Shown here in pieces: positions 1 to 8,047 of a stretch of 64,000 nt of DNA. Position numbers and translations under genes: made by a program. The notes under the pieces are model-generated. The model was given only the letters and a program-made list of their open reading frames with translations, had not been told where the DNA came from and did no database searches. The DNA comes from Maribacter sedimenticola (GTDB lineage Bacteria > Bacteroidota > Bacteroidia > Flavobacteriales > Flavobacteriaceae). Numbering within the stretch: position 1 is the stretch's first letter; each line of letters starts with the position of its first letter. Where the stretch lies: assembly GCF_900188415.1 (NCBI RefSeq), contig NZ_FZNV01000005.1:124001-188000 (forward strand). Direction: 5' to 3'.

Positions 1-47
1 ATTTGGTTCGCTACATGGTCTGGTAATAATCTAATAATATCGGCCAT
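1..47 (-). CDS. mutL: DNA mismatch repair protein MutL, N-terminal fragment (cut by window edge)
   Basis: Reading the minus strand from the ATG at 47 gives MADIIRLLPDHVANQ before the window ends. This is the characteristic first segment of MutL, just before the GHKL ATPase motif (known continuation IAAGEVV). MutL is the ATP-driven matchmaker that couples MutS mismatch recognition to strand excision. The start lies 2 bases past the stop of the small membrane protein gene at 50-346, so the two are probably co-transcribed. Only 15 codons are visible, but the match is distinctive. Confidence 0.93.
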   Translation of the reverse strand, partial: MADIIRLLPDHVANQ

Positions 48-49
48 TA

Positions 50-346
50 TTAAGAAAAGAAAATTGAGAGTTCAAAATCAATAATATAGAGAAAAATAAG
101 TATGAGTACCGCCAAAATTACGGCCATTCTTATTTTAATGTTCCGATCACCCTTTCTTTTGGTATCTTCAAGAGCACTATTGATTTTATTTTTAAGTCCC
201 CTAGAGGTATGTAAGGTACTTCTAAACTGATCGAACTTTGGTTCTATTTTGTAAGGGTTGGCTTTATCCTTGTTATCATAATACCTAGGATTATATTCAA
301 ACTGCCTGTTTTTTCGTAACCTCGTTATTTTACTCAACATCCCCAT
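50..346 (-). CDS. Small basic protein with C-terminal membrane anchor, between ribH and mutL
   Basis: 98 residues. The first ~70 are hydrophilic and rich in Lys, Arg and Asn. Residues ~72-96 form one strongly hydrophobic segment (AVILAVLILIFLYIIDF), so this should be a tail-anchored or C-terminally anchored inner membrane protein. In flavobacteria, orthologues at this position are often mislabelled riboflavin synthase beta subunit because of the neighbouring ribH. Nothing in the sequence supports that enzyme activity. An exact TAnnTTTG element (352-359) ends 5 bases before the ATG, so the message is probably leaderless. It runs directly into mutL. Function unknown. Confidence 0.85.
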   Translation of the reverse strand: MGMLSKITRLRKNRQFEYNPRYYDNKDKANPYKIEPKFDQFRSTLHTSRGLKNKINSALEDTKRKGDRNIKIRMAVILAVLILIFLYIIDFELSIFFS

Positions 347-351
347 AATAC

Positions 352-359
352 CAAAGTTA
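352..359 (-). promoter_or_regulatory. -7 promoter element for the 98-aa gene and mutL
   Basis: Minus-strand TAACTTTG matches TAnnTTTG. Its G is 5 bases before the ATG at 346, so transcription should start at or next to the start codon. Confidence 0.6.
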
Positions 360-470
360 CTTAAAATAGAAAAATAGCACCCTAAAGGAATGCCAAAATT
401 TGTTAACAGCTATATGGACTGTAGAACTAATCTATAATCAGTTAACAAATAAGTAAATAAACAGAAAGCG

Positions 471-953
471 CTAGTTTCCTAGAACAGCCATTTTAATGGC
501 GGCTATGGCAGCCTCAGTACCTTTATTGCCATGTTTTCCACCACTGCGATCAATGGATTGTTGTATGTTATTATCCGTAAGTACACAGAAAATAACGGGT
601 ACATCCATTAAAACATTCAGGTCCTTAATTCCTTGGGCGGTTGCATCACATACGAAATCAAAATGTTTGGTCTCACCCTGTATTACGCTACCTATGGCAA
701 TAACCGCGTCTACTTTTTGCGTTTGGATCATTTTTTTTGCACCAAAGGTAAGTTCAAAACTACCTGGAACATTCCACCGTAAAATATCCGTTTCCGTTAC
801 CCCACAATCTAACAATGCCTCCATGGCACCCGAAAAAAGTCCTTCCGTAATTTGGGAATTCCATTCAGAAACAACAATCCCAAACCGAAGTCCTTTCGCG
901 TTTGGGATTGTTGCTTTATCGTAAACTGATAAATTTTTATTGATCGTAGCCAT
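471..953 (-). CDS. ribH: 6,7-dimethyl-8-ribityllumazine synthase
   Basis: 160 residues, the usual length for RibH, the penultimate enzyme of riboflavin synthesis. It condenses 5-amino-6-ribitylamino-uracil with 3,4-dihydroxy-2-butanone 4-phosphate and assembles into icosahedral or pentameric shells. Visible family motifs are WNSQIT near residue 31 (substrate aromatic contact), the VPGSFE loop (~62-67), the AIGSVIQGETKHFD stretch (~86-99) with the catalytic His, and FCVLT near 122. The start overlaps the stop of the TPR gene by one base (TAATG), so the two are translationally coupled. No FMN riboswitch is visible upstream, because the gene is internal to an operon. Confidence 0.97.
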   Translation of the reverse strand: MATINKNLSVYDKATIPNAKGLRFGIVVSEWNSQITEGLFSGAMEALLDCGVTETDILRWNVPGSFELTFGAKKMIQTQKVDAVIAIGSVIQGETKHFDFVCDATAQGIKDLNVLMDVPVIFCVLTDNNIQQSIDRSGGKHGNKGTEAAIAAIKMAVLGN

Positions 954-1720
954 TATGCACCACTTTTAGCCATTCCTATAAATGCATCGATACTACCGGC
1001 ATTTTCAGATTTTGGATACTCGTCCTTTATTCTTTGGAAAAAGCCCAAAGCTTTGTCCTTATCACCCATTTCAAGAGCGGTAACACCTGCCTTGTAAAGA
1101 AATTTAGGCGTAGTATAATCATTGGTACTGTGGGCCACTGCTGCCTCATAATATCCCAAGGCATCTTCCGGCTGATCTAATTGCATAAAGGCATCACCCA
1201 ATCCGCCTTTGGCAAGTGCCCCCAATATGGCATCATCGGAACTGAAGTTTTCCAAATAATTGATTGCCTCTTGGTATTTGTTCATATTCAAGTAGGACAT
1301 ACCGGCACCATAGTTTGCCAAGTTTGCAGCTTGGGTACCACTATATTCCTCTATAATATCCTTAAAGCCGTACTTACCTTCTGCACCTTCCAAAGCCAAT
1401 GTAAACAATGAATCTTTGGCAGTTGTACTTGTCAACGCCTGATCAAAGTATTGCTGGGGATAATACATTTCGTTAGCCGCACTGGTCTCCTTTGGTTTTA
1501 CCACAAATTGACTATAGGCCAAATATCCCAAAACACTAATTGCAATAACCCCTATAGCACCCAATATATAATTTTGGTTTCTAGAAACCCACTCCTCTGA
1601 CCTTGAAGCCCCTTCGTCCAAGGAACTAAATACTTCTGCGGTAGTACTTTCTTGCTCATCGAATTCTTGCTTTTCAGCCTTTGTTTCAGGTTTGTATCCT
1701 CTTTTCTTATATGTAGCCAT
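953..1720 (-). CDS. Membrane-anchored tetratricopeptide repeat protein
   Basis: 255 residues from the ATG at 1720 (MATYKKRGYKPE). An upstream in-frame start at 1768 is rejected because the -7 element (1741-1748) lies inside that extension. The layout is a charged acidic N-terminus, one membrane segment at ~52-72 (YILGAIGVIAISVLGYLAY), then TPR-like helices in the C-terminal half (ANYGAGMSYLNMNKYQEA; GLGDAFMQLDQPEDALGYYEAA). It resembles YfgM/CpoB-type periplasmic TPR proteins that act as chaperone or envelope scaffolds. It is the first gene of the operon leading into ribH. The exact role is not known. Confidence 0.85.
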   Translation of the reverse strand: MATYKKRGYKPETKAEKQEFDEQESTTAEVFSSLDEGASRSEEWVSRNQNYILGAIGVIAISVLGYLAYSQFVVKPKETSAANEMYYPQQYFDQALTSTTAKDSLFTLALEGAEGKYGFKDIIEEYSGTQAANLANYGAGMSYLNMNKYQEAINYLENFSSDDAILGALAKGGLGDAFMQLDQPEDALGYYEAAVAHSTNDYTTPKFLYKAGVTALEMGDKDKALGFFQRIKDEYPKSENAGSIDAFIGMAKSGA

Positions 1721-1740
1721 CTCTAATTTTATTGGTCGCG

Positions 1741-1748
1741 CAAAAATA
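1741..1748 (-). promoter_or_regulatory. -7 promoter element for TPR-ribH operon
   Basis: Minus-strand TATTTTTG lies 20 bases before the ATG at 1720. It is divergent from the recF promoter at 1785-1792 and fixes the TPR protein start at 1720. Confidence 0.6.
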
Positions 1749-1784
1749 AAGTTTTTATTGAAATCCAATGGTGTATTTATTCGT

Positions 1785-1792
1785 TATTTTTG
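1785..1792 (+). promoter_or_regulatory. -7 promoter element for recF operon
   Basis: TATTTTTG lies 50 bases before the recF ATG and points away from the TPR-ribH promoter. Confidence 0.5.
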
Positions 1793-1842
1793 GATATTAT
1801 AGGGTAGTTATCGCCTAATAAATCCCAAATTCAAGAATTTTA

Positions 1843-2922
1843 ATGTTACTGAGACAATTATCATTAATCAATTATAAAAATTTCGAATCAAAAGAATTAG
1901 TGTTCGATGCTAAGATTAATTGTTTTGTGGGTGATAATGGGGTTGGCAAAACCAATATTCTGGATGCCATTTATCATTTATCCTTTGGTAAGAGTTATTT
2001 TAACCCTGTTTCCTCCCAAAATATAAAACATGGCACCGATTTTTTCGTCATTGACGGATTATTTGAGAAAGACGACCGTGAAGAAAAAATCGTTTGCAGC
2101 TTAAAGAAGAACAATAAAAAAATAATTAAACGTAATGGCAAAGCCTATGACCGTTTTTCCGACCATATTGGTTTTTTGCCTTTGGTCATAATTTCCCCGG
2201 CAGACCGTGACCTCATTGTTGAGGGAAGTGATACGCGCAGGAAATTTATGGACGGGGTCATATCACAATCTGACAAGGGATATCTTCAACACTTGATCAA
2301 TTATAATAAGATATTGTCCCAGCGCAATGCACTCCTAAAGTATTTTGCGGCCAACAGAACCTTCAATAAGGACACATTAGCAGTATATAACGAGCAACTT
2401 GCCGCGTATGGTACCGCTATCTTTGAAAAGAGAACAGCGTTTATAGAAACTTTTATTCCCATCTTTCAGGAGCAGTATAGGGCAATTACCGGTGGCAACG
2501 AACATGTAAGGCTCACCTATAACAGTAAGCTTTTGGATAATGGACTAATTGATCTATTGGAAAAAAACCTGGATAAGGACAGAGCGCTACAATATACGAG
2601 CGTAGGTATACACAAGGACGACCTTAACTTTGAGATCAACGAATATCCTATTAAGAAATTTGGGAGCCAAGGACAACAAAAATCATATTTGATCGCCCTT
2701 AAATTTGCCCAATTTCATTTTATGAAATCGCAAAGTAATACTACCCCGATCTTAATTTTGGATGATATTTTCGATAAATTGGACGAGCATCGTGTTGCAC
2801 ATATTATATCTTTGGTTAACAATGAAAATTTTGGCCAGATCTTTATAAGCGACACCCATGCCGATCGAACGGAGGACGTGGTAAAAAAAATTCATCAGTC
2901 CTATAGAATCTTTAAATTATAA
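1843..2922 (+). CDS. recF: DNA replication and repair protein RecF
   Basis: 359 residues, a typical RecF length. RecF is an SMC-like ATPase that binds ds/ssDNA junctions and, with RecO and RecR, loads RecA at gaps. The Walker A motif GDNGVGKTN is at residues 30-38. The ABC signature FGSQGQQKS is near 275, and Walker [13 protein letters not shown] with the D-loop is near 305. It starts a tight three-gene operon: the next start is 2 bases after its stop. Its own -7 element is at 1785-1792. Confidence 0.97.
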   Translation: MLLRQLSLINYKNFESKELVFDAKINCFVGDNGVGKTNILDAIYHLSFGKSYFNPVSSQNIKHGTDFFVIDGLFEKDDREEKIVCSLKKNNKKIIKRNGKAYDRFSDHIGFLPLVIISPADRDLIVEGSDTRRKFMDGVISQSDKGYLQHLINYNKILSQRNALLKYFAANRTFNKDTLAVYNEQLAAYGTAIFEKRTAFIETFIPIFQEQYRAITGGNEHVRLTYNSKLLDNGLIDLLEKNLDKDRALQYTSVGIHKDDLNFEINEYPIKKFGSQGQQKSYLIALKFAQFHFMKSQSNTTPILILDDIFDKLDEHRVAHIISLVNNENFGQIFISDTHADRTEDVVKKIHQSYRIFKL

Positions 2923-2924
2923 AC

Positions 2925-3341
2925 ATGCGTTATATAGCGTTACTAACATTGTTTCTAGCAACTTCCTGCAGCACCGCCGTGGATACCAAGGACCTTCCAA
3001 ACTTAAATGGTTATTGGGAAATTAAGGAAGTACGCTTTACCGATGGCACAAAAAAGGAATATAAGGTTAACAGTATGGTAGATTATATTACGCTAGATAG
3101 CTTAAACGGTTTTCGTAAAAAAGTACAGCCAAAATTTGATGGTTCTTTTGTAACCTCCAATGATGCAGAGCCGTTCAAGATCCTTATACAGAACGATTCC
3201 ATTTTTATGGAATACAATAATGACCTTACCCATTGGCGAGAAGCTTTACTTTCAATTAGCCAAGATTTTTTTTCCGTTAGGAACGAAGAAGGTATTATTT
3301 ATCATTATCAAAGATTTGAACCAATAAACATTACACCATAA
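2925..3341 (+). CDS. Lipocalin-like lipoprotein of unknown function
   Basis: 138 residues. The N-terminus is a lipoprotein signal with lipobox LATSC (Cys15). The mature part begins with an LNGYWEIKEVRF motif and alternating beta strands that resemble lipocalin-like/DUF4488-type small beta-barrels of Bacteroidota. No catalytic residues can be pointed to. It sits between recF and the DUF721 gene. Its stop overlaps the next start by one base (TAATG), so it is translated with them, although the reason for the linkage is unclear. Confidence 0.8.
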   Translation: MRYIALLTLFLATSCSTAVDTKDLPNLNGYWEIKEVRFTDGTKKEYKVNSMVDYITLDSLNGFRKKVQPKFDGSFVTSNDAEPFKILIQNDSIFMEYNNDLTHWREALLSISQDFFSVRNEEGIIYHYQRFEPINITP

Positions 3342-3637
3342 TGTCAAAAAGACAAAACGATAACCTATCAATGAAAGAAGCCCTTTCCGCTTTTATCCAG
3401 AAAAACAAATTGGAAAAAGGAATGGATAAGGTGAATGCAAAGGATGCATGGGTGAGGTTAATGGGTAACGGGGTAAATAATTACACTACCGCTGTTGAAC
3501 TCAGGAACGAAACACTTTATATATCGCTCTCCTCTTCCGTTCTGCGTGAAGAACTGAGTTTGGGAAAATCCAAAATCATTACCATGATGAACGAGGAATT
3601 GGGAAAAGAACTTATAAAAAAATTGATCTTACGGTAA
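3341..3637 (+). CDS. DUF721 domain protein (DciA-related)
   Basis: 98 residues. It fits the DUF721 family: helical N-terminus, then the WVRLMG segment and the LYISLSSSVLREELSLGK core. The family includes DciA, which loads the replicative helicase DnaB in bacteria that lack DnaC. The position next to recF matches the usual DUF721 neighbourhood of replication and repair genes. It ends the recF operon, before the hairpin terminator at 3680-3708. The family call is firm; the DciA role is inferred. Confidence 0.85.
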   Translation: MSKRQNDNLSMKEALSAFIQKNKLEKGMDKVNAKDAWVRLMGNGVNNYTTAVELRNETLYISLSSSVLREELSLGKSKIITMMNEELGKELIKKLILR

Positions 3638-3679
3638 AAGATTGTTTGACCTTAAACCATTATCAAATCTTATTAAAAC

Positions 3680-3708
3680 AAAGAACCGGCCTAATAGGCC
3701 GGTTCTTT
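3680..3708. terminator. Bidirectional intrinsic terminator between recF operon and ndk
   Basis: An A-flanked, T-flanked inverted repeat, AAGAACCGGCC - TAATA - GGCCGGTTCTT, with an 11-12 bp GC-rich stem. It lies between convergent genes, so it can serve both strands. Confidence 0.9.
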
Positions 3709-3730
3709 TGTTTATAACCTATTTAAGTAC

Positions 3731-4150
3731 TTAGTAAATTTCCCTTCCTGAAAAGTGAAATGCACCTTCTATTGCTGCATTTTCATCACTATCAGAACCA
3801 TGGACCGCATTTTCTGCAATATCCGTAGCGAACAGTTTACGAATGGTACCCTCTGCTGCCTCCGCAGGATTGGTTGCACCTATCAATGCCCTAAAATCTT
3901 CCACTGCATTTTCTTTCTCCAAAATGGCGGCAACAATTGGTCCTCTGGTCATAAATTCAACCAATTCACCAAAGAAAGGACGCTCTCTATGTATACCATA
4001 AAATTCTTGCGCATCCCTTAAGCTAAGTTGCGTATATTTCATGGCCACTATTTTAAATCCAGAAGCGGTAATCTTTTCCAATATAGCCCCTATATGTCCA
4101 TTTTCAACGGCATCTGGCTTAATCATAGTAAATGTTCTATTCGTACTCAT
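3731..4150 (-). CDS. ndk: Nucleoside diphosphate kinase
   Basis: 139 residues, typical for Ndk. The enzyme transfers the gamma phosphate of ATP to NDPs through a phospho-histidine. The active-site motif NAVHGSDS is intact with His117. The N-terminal [10 protein letters not shown] motif and the RGP loop (residues 69-71) are also present. It is a single gene facing the recF operon across a bidirectional terminator. A TATTTTTG element at 4166-4173 lies 15 bases before the start. Confidence 0.98.
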   Translation of the reverse strand: MSTNRTFTMIKPDAVENGHIGAILEKITASGFKIVAMKYTQLSLRDAQEFYGIHRERPFFGELVEFMTRGPIVAAILEKENAVEDFRALIGATNPAEAAEGTIRKLFATDIAENAVHGSDSDENAAIEGAFHFSGREIY

Positions 4151-4165
4151 ATCTTAATTTTTGCG

Positions 4166-4173
4166 CAAAAATA
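4166..4173 (-). promoter_or_regulatory. -7 promoter element for ndk
   Basis: Minus-strand TATTTTTG, 15 bases before the ndk ATG. Confidence 0.6.
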
Positions 4174-4199
4174 CATTTTTCCCCATAACTGACAACTAT

Positions 4200-5225
4200 T
4201 CAAAAGACTTGTTCCATTTTCTCGAGCACCACTCCACCGTCACCAACAATTTGAAAATCAATCTTTTTTGCTTTAAAATTGAAATTTAAAAGACCAAAAC
4301 TTTCCGTAAAAATAACCTTACCTACCCTATAAGGGTTTGGTTCTCCTGTAAATCCTCTATAAGTATGGGTAAGACCACTACTTGTAAAATCTATAAGCGG
4401 ATACTCCATTCCGTCAAGGCTTTTTCTTGAAAATTCAGATATGTGTCTATCACCGGATAATAGGACAACCCCTTTGGCCTTGGACTTAACGATAGTTTGC
4501 TCCAAACGGTCTACTTCATGGGGAAAGTTCCCCCAAGTTTCAAAACCATGCTCCCGTGAGAGAAATTGAATACTGCTTACGATAATATTAAAATCGGCTT
4601 TGGAATGGATCAGTTCATTTTCTAACCACACCCATTGCCCTTCTCCCAAAATAGTTCCAATACCATATTCATTAGGTTTAATACGTTTCTTCGTTTCATG
4701 GTCAGGGGTCAAAGGGGTTCTAAAGTATCGGGTATCCAAAATAATGATTTTAATGCTGCCCTGATCTATATTAAAATCCTTGGTACGGTAGACCCCTTTT
4801 TGGGTTCTTAACGGGCTTTGCATAGGAACACGCATAAAGTTCCAAAATTCTTGTTGACTTTCATCTTTAGAGGTATATTCTACGCCCCCATCGTTTAAAC
4901 CGTAATCATGGTCGTCCCATGTGCCCAAAACCTCTGTGACATTGACCAGTTTGCTATAACCAGGTACGGCCTGTTGGGCATCATACATTGCACGCAATAA
5001 GGACATATCACCTGTATCCGCATAAATATTATCTCCACCCCAAATCCAAACATTAGGATTAGAATCAACTATATCGTCCCATAATAAATTAGGAAGTTCT
5101 GTCTTATTGCAGGAACCAAAGGCCAAAGTGAAATCTACCTCATGTGCGGAGTCTACCACCCCATGCTTAGGGGCAGAGCAAGATAGAATCAAGACCGCTA
5201 TCAAATAACTGAGCGTTTTTTTCAT
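4200..5225 (-). CDS. PhoD-like metallophosphatase lipoprotein
   Basis: 341 residues with a lipoprotein signal (lipobox ILSCS, Cys16). It belongs to the PhoD/alkaline phosphatase D metallophosphoesterase group. Metal-site motifs in order are FGSCN near 36, WGGDNIYAD near 63, GTWDDHDYG near 102 and LLSGDRHISE near 255. Substrates are likely phosphodi- or monoesters outside the inner membrane. It lies 49 bases upstream of ndk on the same strand and appears to be separately transcribed. No exact -7 element is visible before it. The precise substrate cannot be read from the sequence. Confidence 0.88.
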   Translation of the reverse strand: MKKTLSYLIAVLILSCSAPKHGVVDSAHEVDFTLAFGSCNKTELPNLLWDDIVDSNPNVWIWGGDNIYADTGDMSLLRAMYDAQQAVPGYSKLVNVTEVLGTWDDHDYGLNDGGVEYTSKDESQQEFWNFMRVPMQSPLRTQKGVYRTKDFNIDQGSIKIIILDTRYFRTPLTPDHETKKRIKPNEYGIGTILGEGQWVWLENELIHSKADFNIIVSSIQFLSREHGFETWGNFPHEVDRLEQTIVKSKAKGVVLLSGDRHISEFSRKSLDGMEYPLIDFTSSGLTHTYRGFTGEPNPYRVGKVIFTESFGLLNFNFKAKKIDFQIVGDGGVVLEKMEQVF

Positions 5226-5287
5226 GTCATAAATTTATGGACAAGTAAAATTAAACGATTCCATTTAAAGCCTATATTATTAAATTG

Positions 5288-5295
5288 TATCTTTG
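5288..5295 (+). promoter_or_regulatory. -7 promoter element for nrnA-gldI-PPIase operon
   Basis: TATCTTTG ends 5 bases before the ATG at 5301, which predicts a leaderless transcript. Confidence 0.65.
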
Positions 5296-5300
5296 CCGCC

Positions 5301-6317
5301 ATGAATTTAGAGCACCTAAACGCGCTTAAACAGTTACTTTCCACACCAAGGAAAATTGCGATTATACCCCATAAAAATCCGGATGGTGATGCCATAGGTT
5401 CAACCTTGGCGCTCTGGCATTATGCAATTAATAAAGGTCATAATGCCAGTATCGTTTCACCTAACGATGCTCCAAAATTTTTAAAATGGATGCCCGGAGC
5501 GGATAAAATCCTAAATTTTGAAAAACAGAATACCCAAGCCAAATCATGTATTGGAGCGGCAGACGTAATCTTCACATTGGATTTCAACCACTTGGGACGT
5601 GTTGGGCAAATGAGCGAACTATTGGAAGAATCATCCGCTACATTCGTAATGGTTGACCACCATCAAGAACCATCGGATTATGCAAAAATCATGTATTCCG
5701 ATGTAACCATGAGCTCCACTTGTGAAATGGTATATCATCTTATAGGACTATTGGGCGACGTAAATCAAATTACTAAAGAAATGGCCAATTGCATCTATAC
5801 CGGTATCATGACCGATACCGGGTCGTTTAAATTTGCTGCAACTACAAGTAATACGCATAGGGTGGTCGCAGATTTAATGGACAGAGGTGCAGAAGGTACA
5901 GAAATTCACCATCGTATTTACGACACCAATTCACCCAGTAGATTACATTTACTAGGATGTGCCTTAAAAAACATGGTCATTTTGGAAGAGTACCATACCG
6001 CTTATATCACCTTAAGCCAAGAAGAGTTGGATAAGTACAACTATCAAAAAGGAGACACCGAAGGTTTTGTAAACTATGGGTTAACCTTGGACGGCATTAA
6101 TTTTGCCGTAATTTTTATTGAAAACAAGGAGGAAGGCATATTGAAAATATCTTTTAGGTCGGTAGGTGATTTTTCCGTGAACGATTTTGCAAGAAAACAC
6201 TTTAATGGCGGCGGCCATACCAATGCCGCTGGAGGAAAGAGTGAAGATTCCATTGAAGATACTATCAAATATTTTACTTCGTTATTACCACAATACCAGA
6301 ATCAATTACAGTCATGA
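5301..6317 (+). CDS. nrnA: DHH/DHHA1 phosphoesterase, NrnA-type oligoribonuclease/pAp phosphatase
   Basis: 338 residues. The N-terminal DHH domain carries PHKNPDGDAIG (residues 23-33), the DFNHLGR motif and the VDHHQEP signature. The C-terminal DHHA1 domain has the GGGHTNAAGG glycine-rich substrate loop. NrnA proteins degrade 2-5 nt RNAs and dephosphorylate pAp, replacing Orn. The gene starts an operon with gldI and a cyclophilin-FKBP gene; its stop overlaps the gldI start (ATGA). Promoter spacing suggests a leaderless message. Confidence 0.92.
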   Translation: MNLEHLNALKQLLSTPRKIAIIPHKNPDGDAIGSTLALWHYAINKGHNASIVSPNDAPKFLKWMPGADKILNFEKQNTQAKSCIGAADVIFTLDFNHLGRVGQMSELLEESSATFVMVDHHQEPSDYAKIMYSDVTMSSTCEMVYHLIGLLGDVNQITKEMANCIYTGIMTDTGSFKFAATTSNTHRVVADLMDRGAEGTEIHHRIYDTNSPSRLHLLGCALKNMVILEEYHTAYITLSQEELDKYNYQKGDTEGFVNYGLTLDGINFAVIFIENKEEGILKISFRSVGDFSVNDFARKHFNGGGHTNAAGGKSEDSIEDTIKYFTSLLPQYQNQLQS

Positions 6318-6856
6318 GAGTAGTTTTTTTAGCATTACTTTTAATACTTGTATATAGCTGCAATGGGCCCGAGCCAAGAAAACCTGTACAGACAAAAAGC
6401 GGCAGTTTTTTTAAGGCTTCAATAGAAAGAAGCAGAAAATTATTGGAACAAGAAGAAAAAAAGATCCAGCAACTTATTAAAGCGGATTCATTAAAACATT
6501 ATACCCATAGTTCATCTGGATCTTGGTATACTTACTTGGCCGTTAACGACACCACGGACTATACCCCACAAACAGATGATATCGTAGTCTTCAATTATGA
6601 TGTATTAACCTTGGACAATGACACTATTTATTCTAAAAAAGATATCGGTGTAGTTACCTACAAAGTAGATAAACAGGAACTTTTTCAAGGCCTTAGGGAT
6701 GCCGTCAAGCTATTAAAGGAAAATGAGCGTGCCACATTTCTTTTTCCATCATCCTTGGCATTTGGTTATCATGGTGACGAAAACAAGATTGGCAGCAATG
6801 TTCCCATAAAATCTACAATTACAATTTTACAAATAGAAAAACAACAGGAAAATTAA
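6314..6856 (+). CDS. gldI: Gliding motility FKBP-type lipoprotein GldI
   Basis: 180 residues. The lipoprotein signal has Cys16 (LVYSC), followed by the GldI-typical ARRP-like segment (EPRKPVQTKSGSFFK) and a short coiled region. The FKBP peptidyl-prolyl isomerase fold is at ~70-175 (FLFPSSLAFGY in the active-site strand). GldI is needed for gliding and type IX secretion in Flavobacterium johnsoniae, probably as an outer-membrane-facing folding factor. It overlaps nrnA by 4 bases and precedes another isomerase gene. GldI is restricted to Bacteroidota, which supports the taxonomic placement. Confidence 0.88.
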   Translation: MRVVFLALLLILVYSCNGPEPRKPVQTKSGSFFKASIERSRKLLEQEEKKIQQLIKADSLKHYTHSSSGSWYTYLAVNDTTDYTPQTDDIVVFNYDVLTLDNDTIYSKKDIGVVTYKVDKQELFQGLRDAVKLLKENERATFLFPSSLAFGYHGDENKIGSNVPIKSTITILQIEKQQEN

Positions 6857-6857
6857 A

Positions 6858-8006
6858 ATGAATATTATGATTAAGAACATGTATATTATTGCAGTTGTTG
6901 GGCTAGTTATGGCCAGCTGCAATACTAGTAAAAGAGCAGATTTGGGCGATGGTCTTTTTGCTGATATAAAAACCAATAAAGGAGATATCATTGTTAGGTT
7001 AGAGCAGGAAAAAACACCTATAACGGTAGCCAATTTTGTTTCCCTTGCAGAAGGTAAAAATCCGTTTGTCAGCGAGCAGTACAAAAACAAAAAATTCTAT
7101 GACAGTTTAACATTCCATAGAGTAATGAAAGATTTTATGATCCAGGGAGGGGACCCATTAGGAAACGGGCAAGGCAATCCTGGATACCGTTTTATTGATG
7201 AGTTCAATGACTCACTGGTTCATGATAAAAAAGGAATACTGTCCATGGCCAATTCTGGCCCTTCTACCAATGGCAGTCAATTTTTTATAACCCATAAGGC
7301 AACGCCTTGGCTGAACAATAAGCATTCCGTTTTTGGCGAAGTGGTGGAAGGGTTGAACATTGTTGACTCTATTGCCAATGTTCCTGTAGGAGCAGGAAAC
7401 AAACCCATAGAACCCGTAACAATGAATACTATAGAGATTATCAGAAATGGTAAGGAAGCACGTAAATTCGATGCCGTAGAGGTCATGACCAACTATTTTG
7501 ACAACGAAGAGGAAAGACTAGCGGCCATAGAAAAGGAAAAAGCTGAAAAATTGGCGGAAGTACAAAAAATAAAAGCTGAATTTGCCTCTCAAATAGAAGC
7601 ACAAAAAGCAAAAGCAACGGCATTGGCATCTGGTCTAAAGGTTTTGACATTGAACGAAGGTTCTGGAGATAAACCAAAAGTTGGCCAAAAAGTAAATGTA
7701 ATGTATGCAGGTTACTTAATGGACGGTAGCTTGTTTGATAGTAATTATGTAGAAATTGCCAAAAAATACGGCACCTTTGATTGGAACAGGGAACAAGCTG
7801 GTGGTTACATGCCAATTCCTATGGATTATTCACCGGAATCCCGTTTGATTGCTGGTTTTAGGGAAGGTTTATTGACCATGAACGTAGGTGATAAAGTACG
7901 TTTGTTCATACCTTCACATTTGGGCTACGGAGCTCAAGGTGGTGGTCCCATCCCTGCAAATGCAGATTTGGTGTTCGATGTTGAGATTACAGGAGTAGTA
8001 GAATAA
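6858..8006 (+). CDS. Fused cyclophilin-FKBP peptidyl-prolyl isomerase lipoprotein
   Basis: 382 residues. The signal with lipobox VMASC (Cys21) is followed by a cyclophilin domain (~32-195; FHRVMKDFMIQGGDP carries the catalytic Arg and Gln). A charged helical linker (~210-255, rich in Glu, Lys and Ala) leads to an FKBP domain (~258-382; FIPSHLGYGAQGGG). It should catalyse proline isomerisation of envelope proteins. It begins one base after gldI, so the operon encodes three isomerase domains in two lipoproteins. Both active-site motifs look intact. A start at the fourth codon is also possible. Confidence 0.92.
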   Translation: MNIMIKNMYIIAVVGLVMASCNTSKRADLGDGLFADIKTNKGDIIVRLEQEKTPITVANFVSLAEGKNPFVSEQYKNKKFYDSLTFHRVMKDFMIQGGDPLGNGQGNPGYRFIDEFNDSLVHDKKGILSMANSGPSTNGSQFFITHKATPWLNNKHSVFGEVVEGLNIVDSIANVPVGAGNKPIEPVTMNTIEIIRNGKEARKFDAVEVMTNYFDNEEERLAAIEKEKAEKLAEVQKIKAEFASQIEAQKAKATALASGLKVLTLNEGSGDKPKVGQKVNVMYAGYLMDGSLFDSNYVEIAKKYGTFDWNREQAGGYMPIPMDYSPESRLIAGFREGLLTMNVGDKVRLFIPSHLGYGAQGGGPIPANADLVFDVEITGVVE

Positions 8007-8047
8007 AAATTTACAAAGACCAATATAATCGGTAACTTTATACAGAT

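Noticed and set aside
496-924. Plus-strand open frame of 142 codons
   Set aside because: It lies wholly opposite ribH, whose motifs are unambiguous, and has no promoter or family signature.
1721-1768. N-terminal extension of the TPR protein
   Set aside because: The -7 element lies inside it, so the extension would not be transcribed.
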